In this document: in pieces, positions 10,733-23,252 of the stretch
Layout of the letters: each line of letters opens with the position of its first letter
Position numbering within the stretch: position 1 is the first letter of the stretch
Source: Enterococcus hirae ATCC 9790
Lineage (GTDB): Bacteria > Bacillota > Bacilli > Lactobacillales > Enterococcaceae
Direction of reading: 5' to 3'
Length of the DNA stretch: 64,000 nt
Assembly: GCF_000271405.2 (NCBI RefSeq)
Contig: NC_018081.1
Span: 1,973,733-2,037,732 of the forward strand
The notes under the pieces: model-generated
Told to the model about the DNA's origin: nothing
The model's database searches: none
The model's input: only the letters and a program-made list of their open reading frames with translations
Made by a program: the position numbers and the translations under genes

Positions 10733-11542
10733 ATGTTACGTTTTTTTCCGCAAAAAAACAAGTATATTCAAGAAAAAAGTGATTTTCATTTTGCGGCTGA
10801 AGGTCCCATTCCTCAGCATATCGCAATCATTATGGACGGAAATGGTCGTTGGGCCCAAAATCGACGTTTACCTCGAGTTGCTGGACATAAAGAAGGGATG
10901 GAGACAGTTAAAAAAGTAACCAAACAAGCTTCTCGTTTAGGTGTGAAAGTTTTAACCCTCTATGCTTTTTCAACAGAAAATTGGAAACGACCAAAAGATG
11001 AAGTCCGTTTTTTGATGCAACTTCCAGTGGATTTTTTTGATACATTTGTTCCAGAATTGATCAAAGAAAACGTTCAGGTTCGTGTCATGGGCTATGAAGA
11101 AGTATTACCTGAACATACACAAGATGCTGTTCGTCGAGCAATTGAGCAAACAAAAGATAATACTGGAATGATCCTTAACTTTGCTTTGAATTATGGAAGC
11201 AGAGCAGAGATTGTGACAGCAGTCAAAAAAATTGCTGAAGAAGTCAAAAATGAAGAAACTGCGATTGAAGCTATTGACGAAGAACTGATTGCAGATCATC
11301 TCATGACTGGTTTTTTGCCAACCGAATGGCGGGATCCTGAATTGGTTATTCGAACAAGTGGGGAAGAAAGAATTAGTAACTTCTTGCTTTGGCAACTTGC
11401 ATACAGCGAATTGTATTTCACAAAAGCTTTGTGGCCTGATTTTGATGGGGCGCATCTAGAAGAAGCAATCGCAGCATTTCAAAACAGAGACCGTCGTTTC
11501 GGTGGCGTGAAGAAAACAGAGAAAGAAGGAGATCAGTCATGA
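10733..11542 (+). CDS. uppS: Isoprenyl transferase (undecaprenyl diphosphate synthase)
   Basis: Cis-prenyltransferase making the C55 lipid carrier for cell-wall synthesis. 269 residues, slightly longer at the N-terminus than the usual ~250. The catalytic motif MDGNGRWAQ starts near residue 34 (Asp35). Phe-Ser-Thr-Glu-Asn-Trp-Lys-Arg-Pro lies near 79-87, and Arg-Thr-Ser-Gly-Glu-Glu-Arg-Ile-Ser-Asn-Phe near 207-217. RBS ATAGGAGGA. The stop overlaps the start of cdsA by four bases (ATGA), so the two are translationally coupled. Confidence 0.96.
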   Translation: MLRFFPQKNKYIQEKSDFHFAAEGPIPQHIAIIMDGNGRWAQNRRLPRVAGHKEGMETVKKVTKQASRLGVKVLTLYAFSTENWKRPKDEVRFLMQLPVDFFDTFVPELIKENVQVRVMGYEEVLPEHTQDAVRRAIEQTKDNTGMILNFALNYGSRAEIVTAVKKIAEEVKNEETAIEAIDEELIADHLMTGFLPTEWRDPELVIRTSGEERISNFLLWQLAYSELYFTKALWPDFDGAHLEEAIAAFQNRDRRFGGVKKTEKEGDQS

Positions 11543-12339
11543 AGCAACGAGTGATCACAGCTGCTATTGCCCTGGTCCTATTTATACCAATTATATGGAT
11601 CGGTGGAATCACAATCGAATTTGTAGCAGCTTTGTTAGCAGTCGTCGGTGTCTATGAGTTATTCCGTATGAAGGGCTTGACGTTGTTAAGTTTTGAAGGA
11701 ATATTATCAGCGATTGGAGCAGTTATTTTAGTTCTACCAAAAGAACGTTGGTTTTTCTTTTTACCGGAGAAGACAAGCACGTTTATGATCTTTTACTTGA
11801 TCGTCATGATCTTGTTAGGGACATCAGTTATTTCAAAGAATACTTATACGATTGATGAGGCGGGATTCCCGGTAATTACTAGTTTATATGTAGGTATTGG
11901 ATTTCAAAATTTCGTCAATGCAAGAACAGAAGGTTTGGCAGTCTTGCTCTTTGGATTATTTGTCGTTTGGGCAACTGATATCGGTGCTTATATGGTTGGA
12001 AGACAATACGGAAAACATAAGTTAAGTCCAGATGTTTCACCGAATAAAACAATCGAAGGAGCATTAGGTGGTATTACTAGTGCATTAGTCGTTGCTTTGT
12101 TGTACTTCTTGTTCTATCCAGCCAAAGAATTATTTGGACATGGGCTGTTCTTCATGCTCCTTGTAACGATGCTCTTATCGATCGTGGGACAATTTGGTGA
12201 TCTCGTTGAATCTTCGATCAAACGTCACTACGATGTCAAAGATTCTGGGAATATCTTACCAGGGCATGGCGGGATACTAGATCGTTTTGATAGTTTGCTT
12301 TTTGTCTTTCCAATCATGCATTTATTTGGATTGATCTAG
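11539..12339 (+). CDS. cdsA: Phosphatidate cytidylyltransferase
   Basis: Membrane enzyme forming CDP-diacylglycerol for phospholipid synthesis. 266 residues with about seven or eight hydrophobic segments. The C-terminal signature runs through Gly-Asp-Leu-Val-Glu-Ser-Ser-Ile-Lys-Arg, Asp-Ser-Gly, Pro-Gly-His-Gly-Gly-Ile-Leu-Asp-Arg-Phe-Asp near residues 224-255. It overlaps uppS by four bases. Confidence 0.95.
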   Translation: MKQRVITAAIALVLFIPIIWIGGITIEFVAALLAVVGVYELFRMKGLTLLSFEGILSAIGAVILVLPKERWFFFLPEKTSTFMIFYLIVMILLGTSVISKNTYTIDEAGFPVITSLYVGIGFQNFVNARTEGLAVLLFGLFVVWATDIGAYMVGRQYGKHKLSPDVSPNKTIEGALGGITSALVVALLYFLFYPAKELFGHGLFFMLLVTMLLSIVGQFGDLVESSIKRHYDVKDSGNILPGHGGILDRFDSLLFVFPIMHLFGLI

Positions 12340-12721
12340 TGATCATCAAAGACTTGAATGAGCACTTGCCCAATCGTCTACTCATTTATAAATAACAATA
12401 GTTTAATAGTATGTCAATGAGTTGTTAGCTAAATATGGGCATGGGAATGAAGCATTATCTTTTTTCAAATCAATATGCGAACTTTATGTTCACATATTAC
12501 TCAAAAAAGAATACGTGGTGTCTTAGAAGTTGTTCGTTCAGAAAATAAGCCGAATAATCCAGAAGAAAAATAGTTTTGGATTATTCGGCTTATTTCTAAA
12601 AATTGATTATTTCCAGCGCCACCTCTTTTCTTTAAAAAAACTAGGGCTATTGGTGAATAGCTATTAATATGGTAAAATTAAGATGTTTTATTTAACCTAA
12701 AAAAGTAAAGGAGAATGTAAA
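12340..12721. other. cdsA-rseP spacer
   Basis: A 382-bp spacer with no credible ORF. It contains the strong intrinsic terminator at 12543-12595. The roughly 125 bp after that must carry the rseP promoter; a TATGGTAAAAT-like -10 area lies near 12669, but no confident -35 is seen. Confidence 0.6.
12543..12595 (+). terminator. Terminator between cdsA and rseP
   Basis: Perfect 19-bp stem: AAATAAGCCGAATAATCCA against TGGATTATTCGGCTTATTT. Confidence 0.85.
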
Positions 12722-13990
12722 ATGAAAACAATTATTACATTTATTATTGTTTTTGGCATTTTGGTCATTGTTCATGAATTTGGACACTTCTTCTTTGCGA
12801 AACGATCAGGAATTCTCGTTCGAGAGTTTGCAATTGGTATGGGACCCAAAATCTATGGGCATCAAGCTAAGGACGGAACTACCTATACACTACGTTTATT
12901 GCCAATCGGAGGTTATGTGAGGATGGCAGGAAACGGGGACGATGAAACAGAGATGGCTCCGGGAATGCCGTTATCTCTTTTATTAAATTCTGATGGTATC
13001 GTAGAGAAAATCAATTTAAGTAAAAAAGTACAGCTTACAAATAGTATCCCGATGGAATTGATTCGTTATGATCTTGAAGAAGAATTAACGATTACTGGCT
13101 ATGTCAATGGCGAGGAAGAACAAGAAGTGACTTATTCTGTCGCGCATGATGCTTCGATCATTGAAGCCGATGGCACAGAACTTCGAATCGCTCCAAAAGA
13201 CGTGCAGTTCCAATCAGCCAAATTATGGCAACGGATGTTGACGAATTTCGCAGGACCAATGAATAATTTCTTGTTAGCTATTTTGTTATTTATTCTGCTT
13301 GCTTTTATGCATGGCGGAGTTCAAGTCACTAACACGAACCAAATTGGCGAAGTCTTACCTAATGGTGCAGCACAAACTGCTGGTTTAAAAGAAAATGATA
13401 AAATCTTGGAGATCAATGGTAATGCCATTCATTCTTGGGGAGATCTAACGGCTACGATCACCGAGAATCCTGGGAAAAAACTCAGTGTTGAAGTCGAGCG
13501 CAATGGACAGAAACAAACCCTTTCAGTAACACCAGGCGTGGTAGAATCGAATGGAAAAAAATATGGGCAATTAGGAATCAAAGCACCAATGAAAACGGGA
13601 TTTTTTGACAAAATCATTGGAGGAACACAACAAGCTTTCAGTAGTTCATTAGAAATTTTTAAAGCACTAGGCTCATTATTTACAAACTTTAGTTTAAATA
13701 AATTGGGCGGTCCTGTAATGATGTTCCAATTATCTTCAGAAGCTGCAGATCAAGGAATATTAACGGTCATTAGCTTGATGGCCATTCTTTCGATGAATTT
13801 GGGAATCGTTAACTTATTACCAATTCCAGCGCTTGACGGAGGAAAGCTTGTCTTGAACGTCGTGGAAGGGATTCGTGGAAAACCAATCAGCCAAGAAAAA
13901 GAAGGCTTTATCACATTAGCAGGCTTCGGTTTATTGATGCTTTTAATGGTATTAGTCACATGGAATGATATCCAACGATTCTTTTTCTAG
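12722..13990 (+). CDS. rseP: RseP/Eep-type intramembrane zinc metalloprotease
   Basis: Site-2 protease that cleaves anti-sigma factors and, in enterococci (Eep), lipoprotein signal peptides that give rise to pheromones. 422 residues. The zinc-binding His-Glu-Phe-Gly-His is at 18-22 in the first membrane helix and the third ligand motif Leu-Asp-Gly-Gly-Lys near 371. A PDZ domain lies around residues 195-285. A large insert of about 70 residues between the first helix and the PDZ is normal for Gram-positive members. RBS AAAGGAGA. Upstream of proS, as in other enterococci. Confidence 0.94.
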   Translation: MKTIITFIIVFGILVIVHEFGHFFFAKRSGILVREFAIGMGPKIYGHQAKDGTTYTLRLLPIGGYVRMAGNGDDETEMAPGMPLSLLLNSDGIVEKINLSKKVQLTNSIPMELIRYDLEEELTITGYVNGEEEQEVTYSVAHDASIIEADGTELRIAPKDVQFQSAKLWQRMLTNFAGPMNNFLLAILLFILLAFMHGGVQVTNTNQIGEVLPNGAAQTAGLKENDKILEINGNAIHSWGDLTATITENPGKKLSVEVERNGQKQTLSVTPGVVESNGKKYGQLGIKAPMKTGFFDKIIGGTQQAFSSSLEIFKALGSLFTNFSLNKLGGPVMMFQLSSEAADQGILTVISLMAILSMNLGIVNLLPIPALDGGKLVLNVVEGIRGKPISQEKEGFITLAGFGLLMLLMVLVTWNDIQRFFF

Positions 13991-14014
13991 AAAAAGTTTA
14001 TAAATAGGGTATAA

Positions 14015-15763
<1,749 letters not shown>

Positions 15764-15798
15764 AATACAGTTAAGAAAGAAAATTCTTGCTTGAAATG

Positions 15799-15836
15799 AA
15801 AGACAAGCCTAACGAATAGTTAGGCTTGTCTTTTTT
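15799..15836 (+). terminator. Terminator of proS
   Basis: AAAGACAAGCCTAAC/GTTAGGCTTGTCTTTTTT with a 5-nt loop; an unusually clean intrinsic terminator. Confidence 0.92.
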
Positions 15837-15960
15837 CTAATGAGACTGAGGCAAGTCTTGGCTCGGTATCCTTCGTTTTTTTGTTTCTTACATTTGTTCG
15901 AATGAAAAATCATACTGGCTCTTTAGTAAGAAGAAATTGATTTGTGTTACAAAATCGTTC

Positions 15961-16755
15961 TTAATAAATTGTTGGCACCAATCCTCCATCAAGTCGCAAG
16001 GCAGCGCCAGAAAAAGAAGTTGCATAGGGGCTAGAAACAAATGCAACAAAACGCCCGATTTCTTCTGGTCGGATCAAGCGTTGGATCTGTGAGAGTGGAC
16101 GATGATTTTTCATAAAATCTTGTTCCCATTCAGATTCAGGCAATTGGCTGTCTGCGTACATTGTTGTTAACATTTCTTGAACGCCCTCTGTCAAGGTGGA
16201 GCCAGGCAAGATCGTGTTGACGGTCACTTGAGAGCCAACAGTCAATTTGGATAAACTTTTTGCTAAAGAAAGATTCATCGTTTTGGTCATACTGTATTGA
16301 GCCATTTCACCTGAAGGCATCACTGCTTCTTCACTCGCAATAAAAAGGATACGACCAAAATCTTGCTTCAACATTTTAGGTAAATAATTTTTGGCTAATG
16401 CATTTCCAGCAAGTACATTGACTTGGAAAAAATGTTCCCAAATATCATCTGTGATAGCTAAATAATCCATCGGTTCAAAAATCCCCATATTATTGATCAA
16501 AATATCTACTGTAGGAAATTGCGTAAACAGTTCTTGCCGTGCTTCTGGATCTGCTAAATCAAATGGCGCACGCTGAGGGTTAGTTTGGGGGAATTTTTCT
16601 TTTAATTCAGTGACCACTTGATCAACAAGCGGTGCGTGACGACCATTGATGATGACATCTGCACCTTCTTTTGCCAATTCAATCGCAATGGCCTTTCCGA
16701 TGCCTTTCGTTGAGCCAGTGACTAACGCAACCTTATGAGATAAACCTAGTTCCAT
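15961..16755 (-). CDS. SDR-family NAD(P)-dependent oxidoreductase
   Basis: Classical short-chain dehydrogenase, 264 residues. The cofactor motif Thr-Gly-Ser-Thr-Lys-Gly-Ile-Gly is near residues 14-21, Asn-Asn-Met-Gly near 88-91, and the catalytic Tyr-Ser-Met-Thr-Lys with an upstream Ser near 140-157. The C-terminus Leu-Asp-Gly-Gly is typical. Substrate unknown. It is the second gene of a two-gene unit with the aldo/keto reductase, 16 bp apart, with RBS AAGGAGG. The divergent HxlR regulator suggests induction by reactive carbonyl, quinone or redox stress, inferred from family habit. Confidence 0.88.
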   Translation of the reverse strand: MELGLSHKVALVTGSTKGIGKAIAIELAKEGADVIINGRHAPLVDQVVTELKEKFPQTNPQRAPFDLADPEARQELFTQFPTVDILINNMGIFEPMDYLAITDDIWEHFFQVNVLAGNALAKNYLPKMLKQDFGRILFIASEEAVMPSGEMAQYSMTKTMNLSLAKSLSKLTVGSQVTVNTILPGSTLTEGVQEMLTTMYADSQLPESEWEQDFMKNHRPLSQIQRLIRPEEIGRFVAFVSSPYATSFSGAALRLDGGLVPTIY

Positions 16756-16771
16756 CTTACATCTTCCTCCT

Positions 16772-17614
16772 TTATTTAAAATCGAATGTATCAGGATTTG
16801 GTCCTACCCGAAAATGATCGTTCAGTGCATTCAAAACCGTCATTTCATCTTCAGAAAGAACGAAATCAAAAATGTCAGCATTACTTTTCATTCGTTCGGG
16901 CTTAACTGACTTGACCACTAATAAGATGTCTTGCTGGACATCCCAACGTAAGATTACTTGGGCTGGAGTAATATGATGCGCTTCAGCAATCTCTACTATA
17001 GTTGGGTGATTCAATAGTTTCCCTTGCATCAAAGGGGACCACGCTTGGATCTTTATTGCATGTTTTGCGCAGAAATTGCGTAGTTCAATTTGAGATAACT
17101 TTGGATGTAGTTCCACTTGGTTGAGAACGGGAATGACATTCGCATGTGTCAATAATTTTTCTAAATGAGTGATTTGAAAATTGCTAACACCAATCGCTTT
17201 GATTTTCCCCGCTTGATATAATTGTTCCAAAGCACGCCAAGACTCTAAGAAAGCATCTTCGCCAGGCCAATGGATTAAATAAAGATCTAGATAGTCTAGT
17301 CCTAGACGTGCTAAACTGGTTTCAAAAGCTTGGATCGTTTCGTCATAGGTTAAATGATCGTTCCAGACTTTGGAGGTTACGAATAGTTCTTCTCGAGAAA
17401 TTCCAGCAGCTTTCAGCCCTTCTTTGATTCCGATTCCTGTACCAATTTCATTATCATATATTTGAGCAGTATCAATCAATCGATAGCCCTTTACAATGCC
17501 TGCTTTGACTACTTCAGCAGTTTGGGTATCAGGGATTTGAAAGACACCAAGTCCTATCCCTGGAATTTCTATTTGGTTATTTAACATGATTCGATCATTC
17601 AATGAATGGATCAT
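16772..17614 (-). CDS. Aldo/keto reductase
   Basis: NADPH-dependent reductase with a TIM-barrel fold, 280 residues. The catalytic tetrad is visible: Asp in Leu-Ile-Asp-Thr-Ala-Gln-Ile-Tyr near 47-54 with Tyr54, Lys in Val-Thr-Ser-Lys-Val-Trp near 83, and His in Leu-Ile-His-Trp-Pro near 116. Close to 2,5-diketo-gluconate reductase/YvgN-type enzymes that reduce methylglyoxal and other aldehydes. The start ATG at 17614 has AAAGGAGGA upstream. First gene of the AKR-SDR unit, divergent from the HxlR gene. Confidence 0.9.
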   Translation of the reverse strand: MIHSLNDRIMLNNQIEIPGIGLGVFQIPDTQTAEVVKAGIVKGYRLIDTAQIYDNEIGTGIGIKEGLKAAGISREELFVTSKVWNDHLTYDETIQAFETSLARLGLDYLDLYLIHWPGEDAFLESWRALEQLYQAGKIKAIGVSNFQITHLEKLLTHANVIPVLNQVELHPKLSQIELRNFCAKHAIKIQAWSPLMQGKLLNHPTIVEIAEAHHITPAQVILRWDVQQDILLVVKSVKPERMKSNADIFDFVLSEDEMTVLNALNDHFRVGPNPDTFDFK

Positions 17615-17710
17615 CTATACTCCTCCTTTAATTTTCAATAGATATAATGTATACTAGATAGGCTCTAATAGATAGTACCTACTTTATTGTGCTATAGTGT
17701 CTAAAAAGTA

Positions 17711-17723
17711 ACTATTGGATAGT
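17711..17723. promoter_or_regulatory. Candidate HxlR operator
   Basis: ACTATTGGATAGT is a perfect inverted repeat (ACTAT-N3-ATAGT) 22 bp before the HxlR start. A related half-site, GATAGTACCTAC, lies about 40 bp upstream. Similar TACTAT-type palindromes are bound by YodB/HypR-like HxlR regulators, so autoregulation plus control of the divergent reductase operon is plausible. Confidence 0.45.
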
Positions 17724-17745
17724 AAAAGGATTTTAGGAGGGAAAT

Positions 17746-18111
17746 ATGATTGAAAAAACGTATAATATTGGTGTAGAAGCCACGATGGATGTTATCGGTG
17801 GAAAATGGAAACCGATTATTTTATGCAACCTGCGTCACAGTCCGCTTCGTCCCAGCGACTTAAAACGAAAAATTCCTAATCTTAGCCAAAAGATGTTGAC
17901 TCAACAATTGCGTGAATTAGAAGCAGACGGTATTGTTGTACGAACCTCATATCATCAGGTTCCACCAAAAGTTGTTTATTCCTTAAGTGAATATGGTCAA
18001 ACATTAAGTAGTGTGTTAGATGCGTTATGTGATTGGGGCGAACTGCATGTTACTACGTTGCAAGAGCAAGGAGTACCAATCAGCTTACGTTGTGAGGATT
18101 CATTTAGCTAA
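17746..18111 (+). CDS. HxlR-family transcriptional regulator
   Basis: 121-residue winged-helix DNA-binding protein. Diagnostic Val-Ile-Gly-Gly-Lys-Trp-Lys-Pro-Ile-Ile-Leu near residues 16-26, then the recognition region Leu-Ser-Gln-Lys-Met-Leu-Thr-Gln-Gln-Leu-Arg-Glu-Leu. Cys27 lies at the end of the first helix, close to where redox-sensing HxlR proteins such as YodB carry a reactive Cys, so thiol sensing is possible. RBS GGAGGG. Divergent from the AKR-SDR pair, its likely target. Confidence 0.9.
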   Translation: MIEKTYNIGVEATMDVIGGKWKPIILCNLRHSPLRPSDLKRKIPNLSQKMLTQQLRELEADGIVVRTSYHQVPPKVVYSLSEYGQTLSSVLDALCDWGELHVTTLQEQGVPISLRCEDSFS

Positions 18112-18255
18112 GTAATCAACGATTTAGAACGAGAAAGAAAATTCTTTGTCGTTTTTTTAATGTAAATCCATGTAAAAACGGGTATACTAAATAGTACTGA
18201 AAGAAGAAGAGGTTCAAATGAAATAGCATTGATTTGTCCTCGTCAGAAAGGGCGT

Positions 18256-21200
18256 ATGGTTTTGTCAGAAAAACGAGAGTTATTTGAAAAATTGTTGGAA
18301 CAAATCCAACTAGAAGAAGTGGAAAAAAATCATCCACTAATCTCTGCTGGCGAAATGGAGCGTGTAGTGGTTCACCGCAAATCAAGATTGTGGGAGTTTA
18401 CCCTACACTTTACTCAAATTTTACCGATCATGCTTTATCGATCATTGCTCCAAAATTTGACACTGGCATTTAAAGATATTGCACAGATCAGATTAACTAT
18501 CAAAGCTGATGATCAGCAGTTTGATGAAAAATTATTACAAGATTATTGGGCACAAGCTTTAGAAAGCCAACAATGCGATACGCCGTTGGCTCAACAAGTT
18601 TTAAAAACACAAGTCCCTATATTGAAGGAAAAGAAAATTGTCTTGCCAGTCGATAGTAATGGCGCTATTAATTATTTAAAGCAACAATATCTACCTTTAG
18701 TTGAAACGCTGTTTGTCAGCTACGGGTTCCCTAAATTTCGTATCGAACCTGAAATTGATGAAGAACAAGCAGAACGTGTGCTAAAACTGTTTGAAGAGCG
18801 GAAGCAAGAACAAGCAGAAGCGTTCATGAAGCAAGCTGCGGAAAGTTTGATTGTCCATGAACAAAAGAAAAAAGAAAGAAAAGAGCAACTTCCTGTACTA
18901 GATGGACCGATCCAGTTAGGTCGTAATATTCCAGCAGATGAACCGACAATACCAATGATCAATATCGTTGAAGAAGAACGTCGTGTGACCTTGGAAGGCT
19001 ATGTATTTGATAAAGAAGTGCGTGAGCTACGTTCAAAACGTAAGATTCTAACGTTAAAAATCACCGATTATACTTCTTCTTTTATTGTTAAGAAATTTTC
19101 AAATAATGAAAAAGATGAACAAATCTTTGATGCAATCAGCGTAGGAAGCTGGTTAAAAGTTAGAGGAAGTATCCAAGAAGATACATTTGTGCGAGACCTG
19201 GTGATGAATGCACAAGATATCATTGAGGTGAAGCATGCACCTCGTAAAGACTATGCTCCTGACGATGAGAAACGAGTGGAATTACATGTTCATAGTAATA
19301 TGAGTACGATGGATGCAACCAATAGTATCTCTGACCTTGTGGCTCAAGCTGGAAAATGGGGACACAAAGCGATTGCGATCACGGATCATGGAGGGGCACA
19401 AGCATTTCCTGAAGCGCATAGTGCCGGTAAAAAAGCAGGCGTGAAAATTCTTTATGGGGTTGAAGCCAATGTTGTAGATGATGGTGTGCCGATTGCTTAC
19501 AATGATGAACATGTTTCTTTGAATGAAGGAACATATGTCGTATTTGACGTGGAAACCACCGGACTATCTGCTGTTTATGATACGATCATCGAATTAGCTG
19601 CGGTCAAGATGTATAAAGGGAATGTCATTGAAAGCTTTGATGAATTTATTGATCCTGGACACCCACTTTCCCGCACAACGATTGATCTAACTGGGATCAC
19701 AGATGAAATGGTACGAGGATCTAAATCAGAAGAAGAAGTCCTACGTCTGTTTCTCGAGTTTTCAAAAGATTCGATTCTGGTCGCCCATAATGCCGCGTTT
19801 GATATGGGATTCTTGAATACAAGTTATGCAAAATATGGAATCCCAGAGGCGACGAATCCAGTCATCGATACGCTAGAATTAGCCAGATATCTGTATCCTC
19901 AATTTAAACGATTTGGTCTAGGTGTGTTATCTAAAAAATTTGGTGTCAGTCTTGAACAGCATCACCGAGCGATTTACGATGCTGAAGCGACAGGTCATTT
20001 AGCATGGATTTTCGTTAAAGAAGCAATGGAAAACCATGAGATGCTCTACCATGATCAACTCAATGCTCATGTGGGAGAAGGCGATTCGTATAAACGAGCA
20101 AGGCCATTTCATGTGACGATCTTAGCGAAAAATCAAGCTGGATTAAAAGATTTATTCAAATTAATCTCGATGTCGAATGTGGAATATTTTGAACGTGTCC
20201 CACGTATTCCTCGTTCACAACTGAAGAAATTACGTGAGAATCTTTTCATTGGCTCTGCTTGTGATAAAGGTGAGATTTTCGAAGCAATGATGCAAAAAGG
20301 AATTGAAGAAGCTAGAAATCGAGCAAAATTTTATGATTATATTGAAGTGATGCCAAAAGCGGTCTATGCACCATTGCTTGAGCAAGAACTAGTCAAAAAT
20401 GAACATGATTTAGAAGAAATCATCAAAAATCTAGTTGAAATCGGAAAGTCATTGGACAAAATCGTCGTTGCTACTGGGAATGTTCATTACCTTAATGAAG
20501 AAGATGCAATCTATCGGAAGATTTTGATTAATTCAATGGGTGGGGCTAATCCGTTGAACCGACATAGTTTGCCTGATGTGCATTTTAGAACAACAGATGA
20601 GATGTTGACTGCTTTTAACTTTTTAGGAAAAGATCTAGCGAAAGAAATCGTCGTTGACAATACGAATAAGATTGCTGACCTTTGTGAAGAGGTCATTCCG
20701 GTGAAAGATGATTTGTATACGCCAAAAATTCCTGGATCTGAAGAAGAGATTTCTGATTTGAGTTATACCAGAGCTAAACAGTTGTACGGTGATCCATTAC
20801 CAGAAATCATTGAAAAACGATTAGAAAAAGAATTGAATTCGATCAACGGGAATGGGTTTTCTGTGATCTATTTGATTGCGCAAAAACTGGTGCATAAAAG
20901 TAACAAAGATGGTTATTTAGTTGGTTCACGTGGATCAGTTGGTTCTAGTTTTGTTGCGACAATGACTGGGATCACTGAAGTAAATCCATTAGCCCCTCAC
21001 TATTATTGTCCTGATTGCCAGTATTCAGAATTCTTTGAAGATGGTACTTACGGTTCGGGGTTTGATATGCCTGAAAAAAAATGTCCGAAATGTGGCGCAC
21101 GATTAAATAAAGATGGCCATGATATTCCTTTTGAAACGTTCTTAGGGTTCCATGGAGACAAAGTACCAGATATCGATTTGAACTTTTCAGGTGATTACCA

Positions 21201-22614
21201 AGCAGAAGCGCACAACTATACGAAAGTTTTGTTTGGGGAAGAATATGTTTATCGAGCAGGAACAATCGGTACAGTTGCCGATAAAACAGCTTATGGCTTT
21301 GTTAAAGGTTATGAGCGAGATCATAATTTACAATTTCGCAGTGCTGAAGTTGATCGATTAGCCAAAGGTGCGACTGGCGTGAAGCGAACGACTGGACAAC
21401 ATCCAGGGGGGATCATCGTTATTCCCGATTACATGGACGTATATGATTTTACACCGATCCAATATCCAGCAGATGATCAAAATTCAGAATGGAAAACAAC
21501 GCATTTTGATTTCCATTCTATCCATGATAATGTACTGAAGCTTGATATTCTGGGACATGATGATCCGACAGTAATCCGTATGTTGCAGGATTTATCGGGA
21601 ATCGATCCACAAACGATCCCAACTGACGATCCAGAAGTAATGAGAATTTTTGCCGGTCCAGATGTCTTGAACGTTACCAGTGAACAGATTTATTCTAAAA
21701 CAGGGACACTAGGTATCCCAGAGTTTGGGACACGCTTTGTTCGGGGAATGTTGGAAGAAACACATCCAACGACTTTTGCTGAACTCTTACAGATTTCCGG
21801 ATTATCACATGGGACCGATGTGTGGTTAGGCAATGCAGAAGAATTGATCAAACGTGGGGATGCAACTTTGGCTGAAGTAATTGGGTGTCGGGATGATATC
21901 ATGGTTTACTTGATCCATGCTGGATTAGATAGTGGGATGGCTTTTAAGATTATGGAAACCGTTCGTAAAGGGCTATGGAACAAGATCCCTGATGAATTAC
22001 GAGAAACCTATCTATCCGCCATGAAAGAAAACAATGTTCCAGATTGGTACATTGATTCTTGTTCTAAAATCAAATATATGTTCCCAAAAGCCCATGCAGC
22101 GGCTTATGTTTTGATGGCCTTACGTGTAGCTTATTTTAAAGTCTATTTCCCTATTTTATACTATTGTGCCTATTTCTCAGTTCGAGCGGATGATTTTAAT
22201 CTTGTGGCTATGTGTAAAGGGAAAGATGCGGTAAAACAAGCGATGAAAGAAATCACAGATAAAGGTTTGGATGCCTCAGTCAAAGAGAAAAATCAGTTGA
22301 CCGTCCTTGAATTAGCGAATGAAATGTTGGAAAGAGGCTTCCATTTTGGCATGATCGATCTATATAAATCAGATGCCGTGAACTTCGTGATCGAAGGAGA
22401 CACATTGATCGCACCATTTAGAGCTGTCCCAAGTTTAGGAACAAACGTTGCAAAACAAATCGTTGAAGCACGAAAAGATGGACCATTCTTATCAAAAGAA
22501 GATCTTGCTACACGAGGAAAAGTTTCTAAAACGTTGATTGAGTATATGAACGACAACGGAGTATTGAAAGACCTTCCAGATGAAAACCAACTTTCCTTGT
22601 TTGATATGTTCTAA
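18256..22614 (+). CDS. polC: DNA polymerase III alpha subunit, Gram-positive PolC type
   Basis: Replicative polymerase with built-in proofreading; about 1452 residues. Order: N-terminal domain; OB fold near 240-320; PHP domain starting with His-Val-His-Ser-Asn-Met near 343; a DnaQ-like exonuclease inserted in the PHP, Phe-Asp-Val-Glu-Thr-Thr-Gly near 430; zinc-binding Cys-Pro-Asp-Cys and Cys-Pro-Lys-Cys near 918-945; catalytic Pro-Asp-Ile-Asp-Leu-Asn-Phe near 972; C-terminal clamp-binding motif QLSLF. The start is uncertain: ATG at 18256 is used; a TTG at 18262 has better spacing from AAAGGG, and a TTG at 18229 extends the frame without an RBS. Confidence 0.95.
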   Translation: MVLSEKRELFEKLLEQIQLEEVEKNHPLISAGEMERVVVHRKSRLWEFTLHFTQILPIMLYRSLLQNLTLAFKDIAQIRLTIKADDQQFDEKLLQDYWAQALESQQCDTPLAQQVLKTQVPILKEKKIVLPVDSNGAINYLKQQYLPLVETLFVSYGFPKFRIEPEIDEEQAERVLKLFEERKQEQAEAFMKQAAESLIVHEQKKKERKEQLPVLDGPIQLGRNIPADEPTIPMINIVEEERRVTLEGYVFDKEVRELRSKRKILTLKITDYTSSFIVKKFSNNEKDEQIFDAISVGSWLKVRGSIQEDTFVRDLVMNAQDIIEVKHAPRKDYAPDDEKRVELHVHSNMSTMDATNSISDLVAQAGKWGHKAIAITDHGGAQAFPEAHSAGKKAGVKILYGVEANVVDDGVPIAYNDEHVSLNEGTYVVFDVETTGLSAVYDTIIELAAVKMYKGNVIESFDEFIDPGHPLSRTTIDLTGITDEMVRGSKSEEEVLRLFLEFSKDSILVAHNAAFDMGFLNTSYAKYGIPEATNPVIDTLELARYLYPQFKRFGLGVLSKKFGVSLEQHHRAIYDAEATGHLAWIFVKEAMENHEMLYHDQLNAHVGEGDSYKRARPFHVTILAKNQAGLKDLFKLISMSNVEYFERVPRIPRSQLKKLRENLFIGSACDKGEIFEAMMQKGIEEARNRAKFYDYIEVMPKAVYAPLLEQELVKNEHDLEEIIKNLVEIGKSLDKIVVATGNVHYLNEEDAIYRKILINSMGGANPLNRHSLPDVHFRTTDEMLTAFNFLGKDLAKEIVVDNTNKIADLCEEVIPVKDDLYTPKIPGSEEEISDLSYTRAKQLYGDPLPEIIEKRLEKELNSINGNGFSVIYLIAQKLVHKSNKDGYLVGSRGSVGSSFVATMTGITEVNPLAPHYYCPDCQYSEFFEDGTYGSGFDMPEKKCPKCGARLNKDGHDIPFETFLGFHGDKVPDIDLNFSGDYQAEAHNYTKVLFGEEYVYRAGTIGTVADKTAYGFVKGYERDHNLQFRSAEVDRLAKGATGVKRTTGQHPGGIIVIPDYMDVYDFTPIQYPADDQNSEWKTTHFDFHSIHDNVLKLDILGHDDPTVIRMLQDLSGIDPQTIPTDDPEVMRIFAGPDVLNVTSEQIYSKTGTLGIPEFGTRFVRGMLEETHPTTFAELLQISGLSHGTDVWLGNAEELIKRGDATLAEVIGCRDDIMVYLIHAGLDSGMAFKIMETVRKGLWNKIPDELRETYLSAMKENNVPDWYIDSCSKIKYMFPKAHAAAYVLMALRVAYFKVYFPILYYCAYFSVRADDFNLVAMCKGKDAVKQAMKEITDKGLDASVKEKNQLTVLELANEMLERGFHFGMIDLYKSDAVNFVIEGDTLIAPFRAVPSLGTNVAKQIVEARKDGPFLSKEDLATRGKVSKTLIEYMNDNGVLKDLPDENQLSLFDMF

Positions 22615-22689
22615 TCAAGGGTTAGCGTGGAAGCTTGTCATTTTAAATGAAATATGGTATAGTTATTTATAGGTAATGATACTAACTGT

Positions 22690-22719
22690 GAGTGAGCGGA
22701 ATTTTCGCTCACTCTTTTT
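22690..22719 (+). terminator. Terminator of polC
   Basis: GAGTGAGCG/CGCTCACTC stem with a 7-nt loop followed by T5. Confidence 0.88.
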
Positions 22720-22757
22720 AATGGAATTACGGAAGCAATTTTAAGGAGGCGAACTTT

Positions 22758-23231
22758 TTGAGTAGCGTCGTTGAAACAGTCACAGCAATGGTGACTCCGA
22801 TTTTAGAGGAACAAAATTTTGAACTTGTCGAAGTAGAATTTGTGAAGGAAGGCAAAAGTTGGTTCTTACGAGTATTCATTGACAAAGATGGCGGAATCGA
22901 TATCGAAGAATGTGCATGGGTTAGCGAAAAACTTAGCGAAAAACTTGATGCAGCAGATCCAGATCCTATCCCACAAGCTTATTTTCTAGAGGTATCATCT
23001 CCAGGGGCAGAACGCCCATTAAAAAAAGAGAAAGATTACGAAAAAGCGCTTGGAGAATATATCCATGTTTCTCTTTATCAACCAGTTGATGGAGAAAAAC
23101 AATATGAAGGATTTCTTCAATCAGTTGATGCTGAACAGCTGATATTGAAAATACGCATAAAAACACGGGAAAAAGAATTAATTCTTGACCGAAAAAATAT
23201 TGCCAAAGCTCGCTTAGCGATCCAATTTTAA
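22758..23231 (+). CDS. rimP: Ribosome maturation factor RimP
   Basis: Required for 30S subunit maturation. 157 residues. Typical segments are [12 protein letters not shown] near residues 35-46 and Leu-Glu-Val-Ser-Ser-Pro-Gly near 76-82, the RimP signature. It uses a TTG start, supported by TTAAGGAGGC eight bases upstream. First gene of the rimP-nusA-rnpM-ylxQ-infB-rbfA operon. Confidence 0.95.
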   Translation: MSSVVETVTAMVTPILEEQNFELVEVEFVKEGKSWFLRVFIDKDGGIDIEECAWVSEKLSEKLDAADPDPIPQAYFLEVSSPGAERPLKKEKDYEKALGEYIHVSLYQPVDGEKQYEGFLQSVDAEQLILKIRIKTREKELILDRKNIAKARLAIQF

Positions 23232-23252
23232 TCACGGAGAGGAAACAGAAAA

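Noticed and set aside
18219..18227. Three-codon ATG-AAA-TAG unit before polC as a regulatory leader
   Set aside because: It follows a purine-rich stretch, but is too short to distinguish from chance; it only adds to the uncertainty of the polC start.
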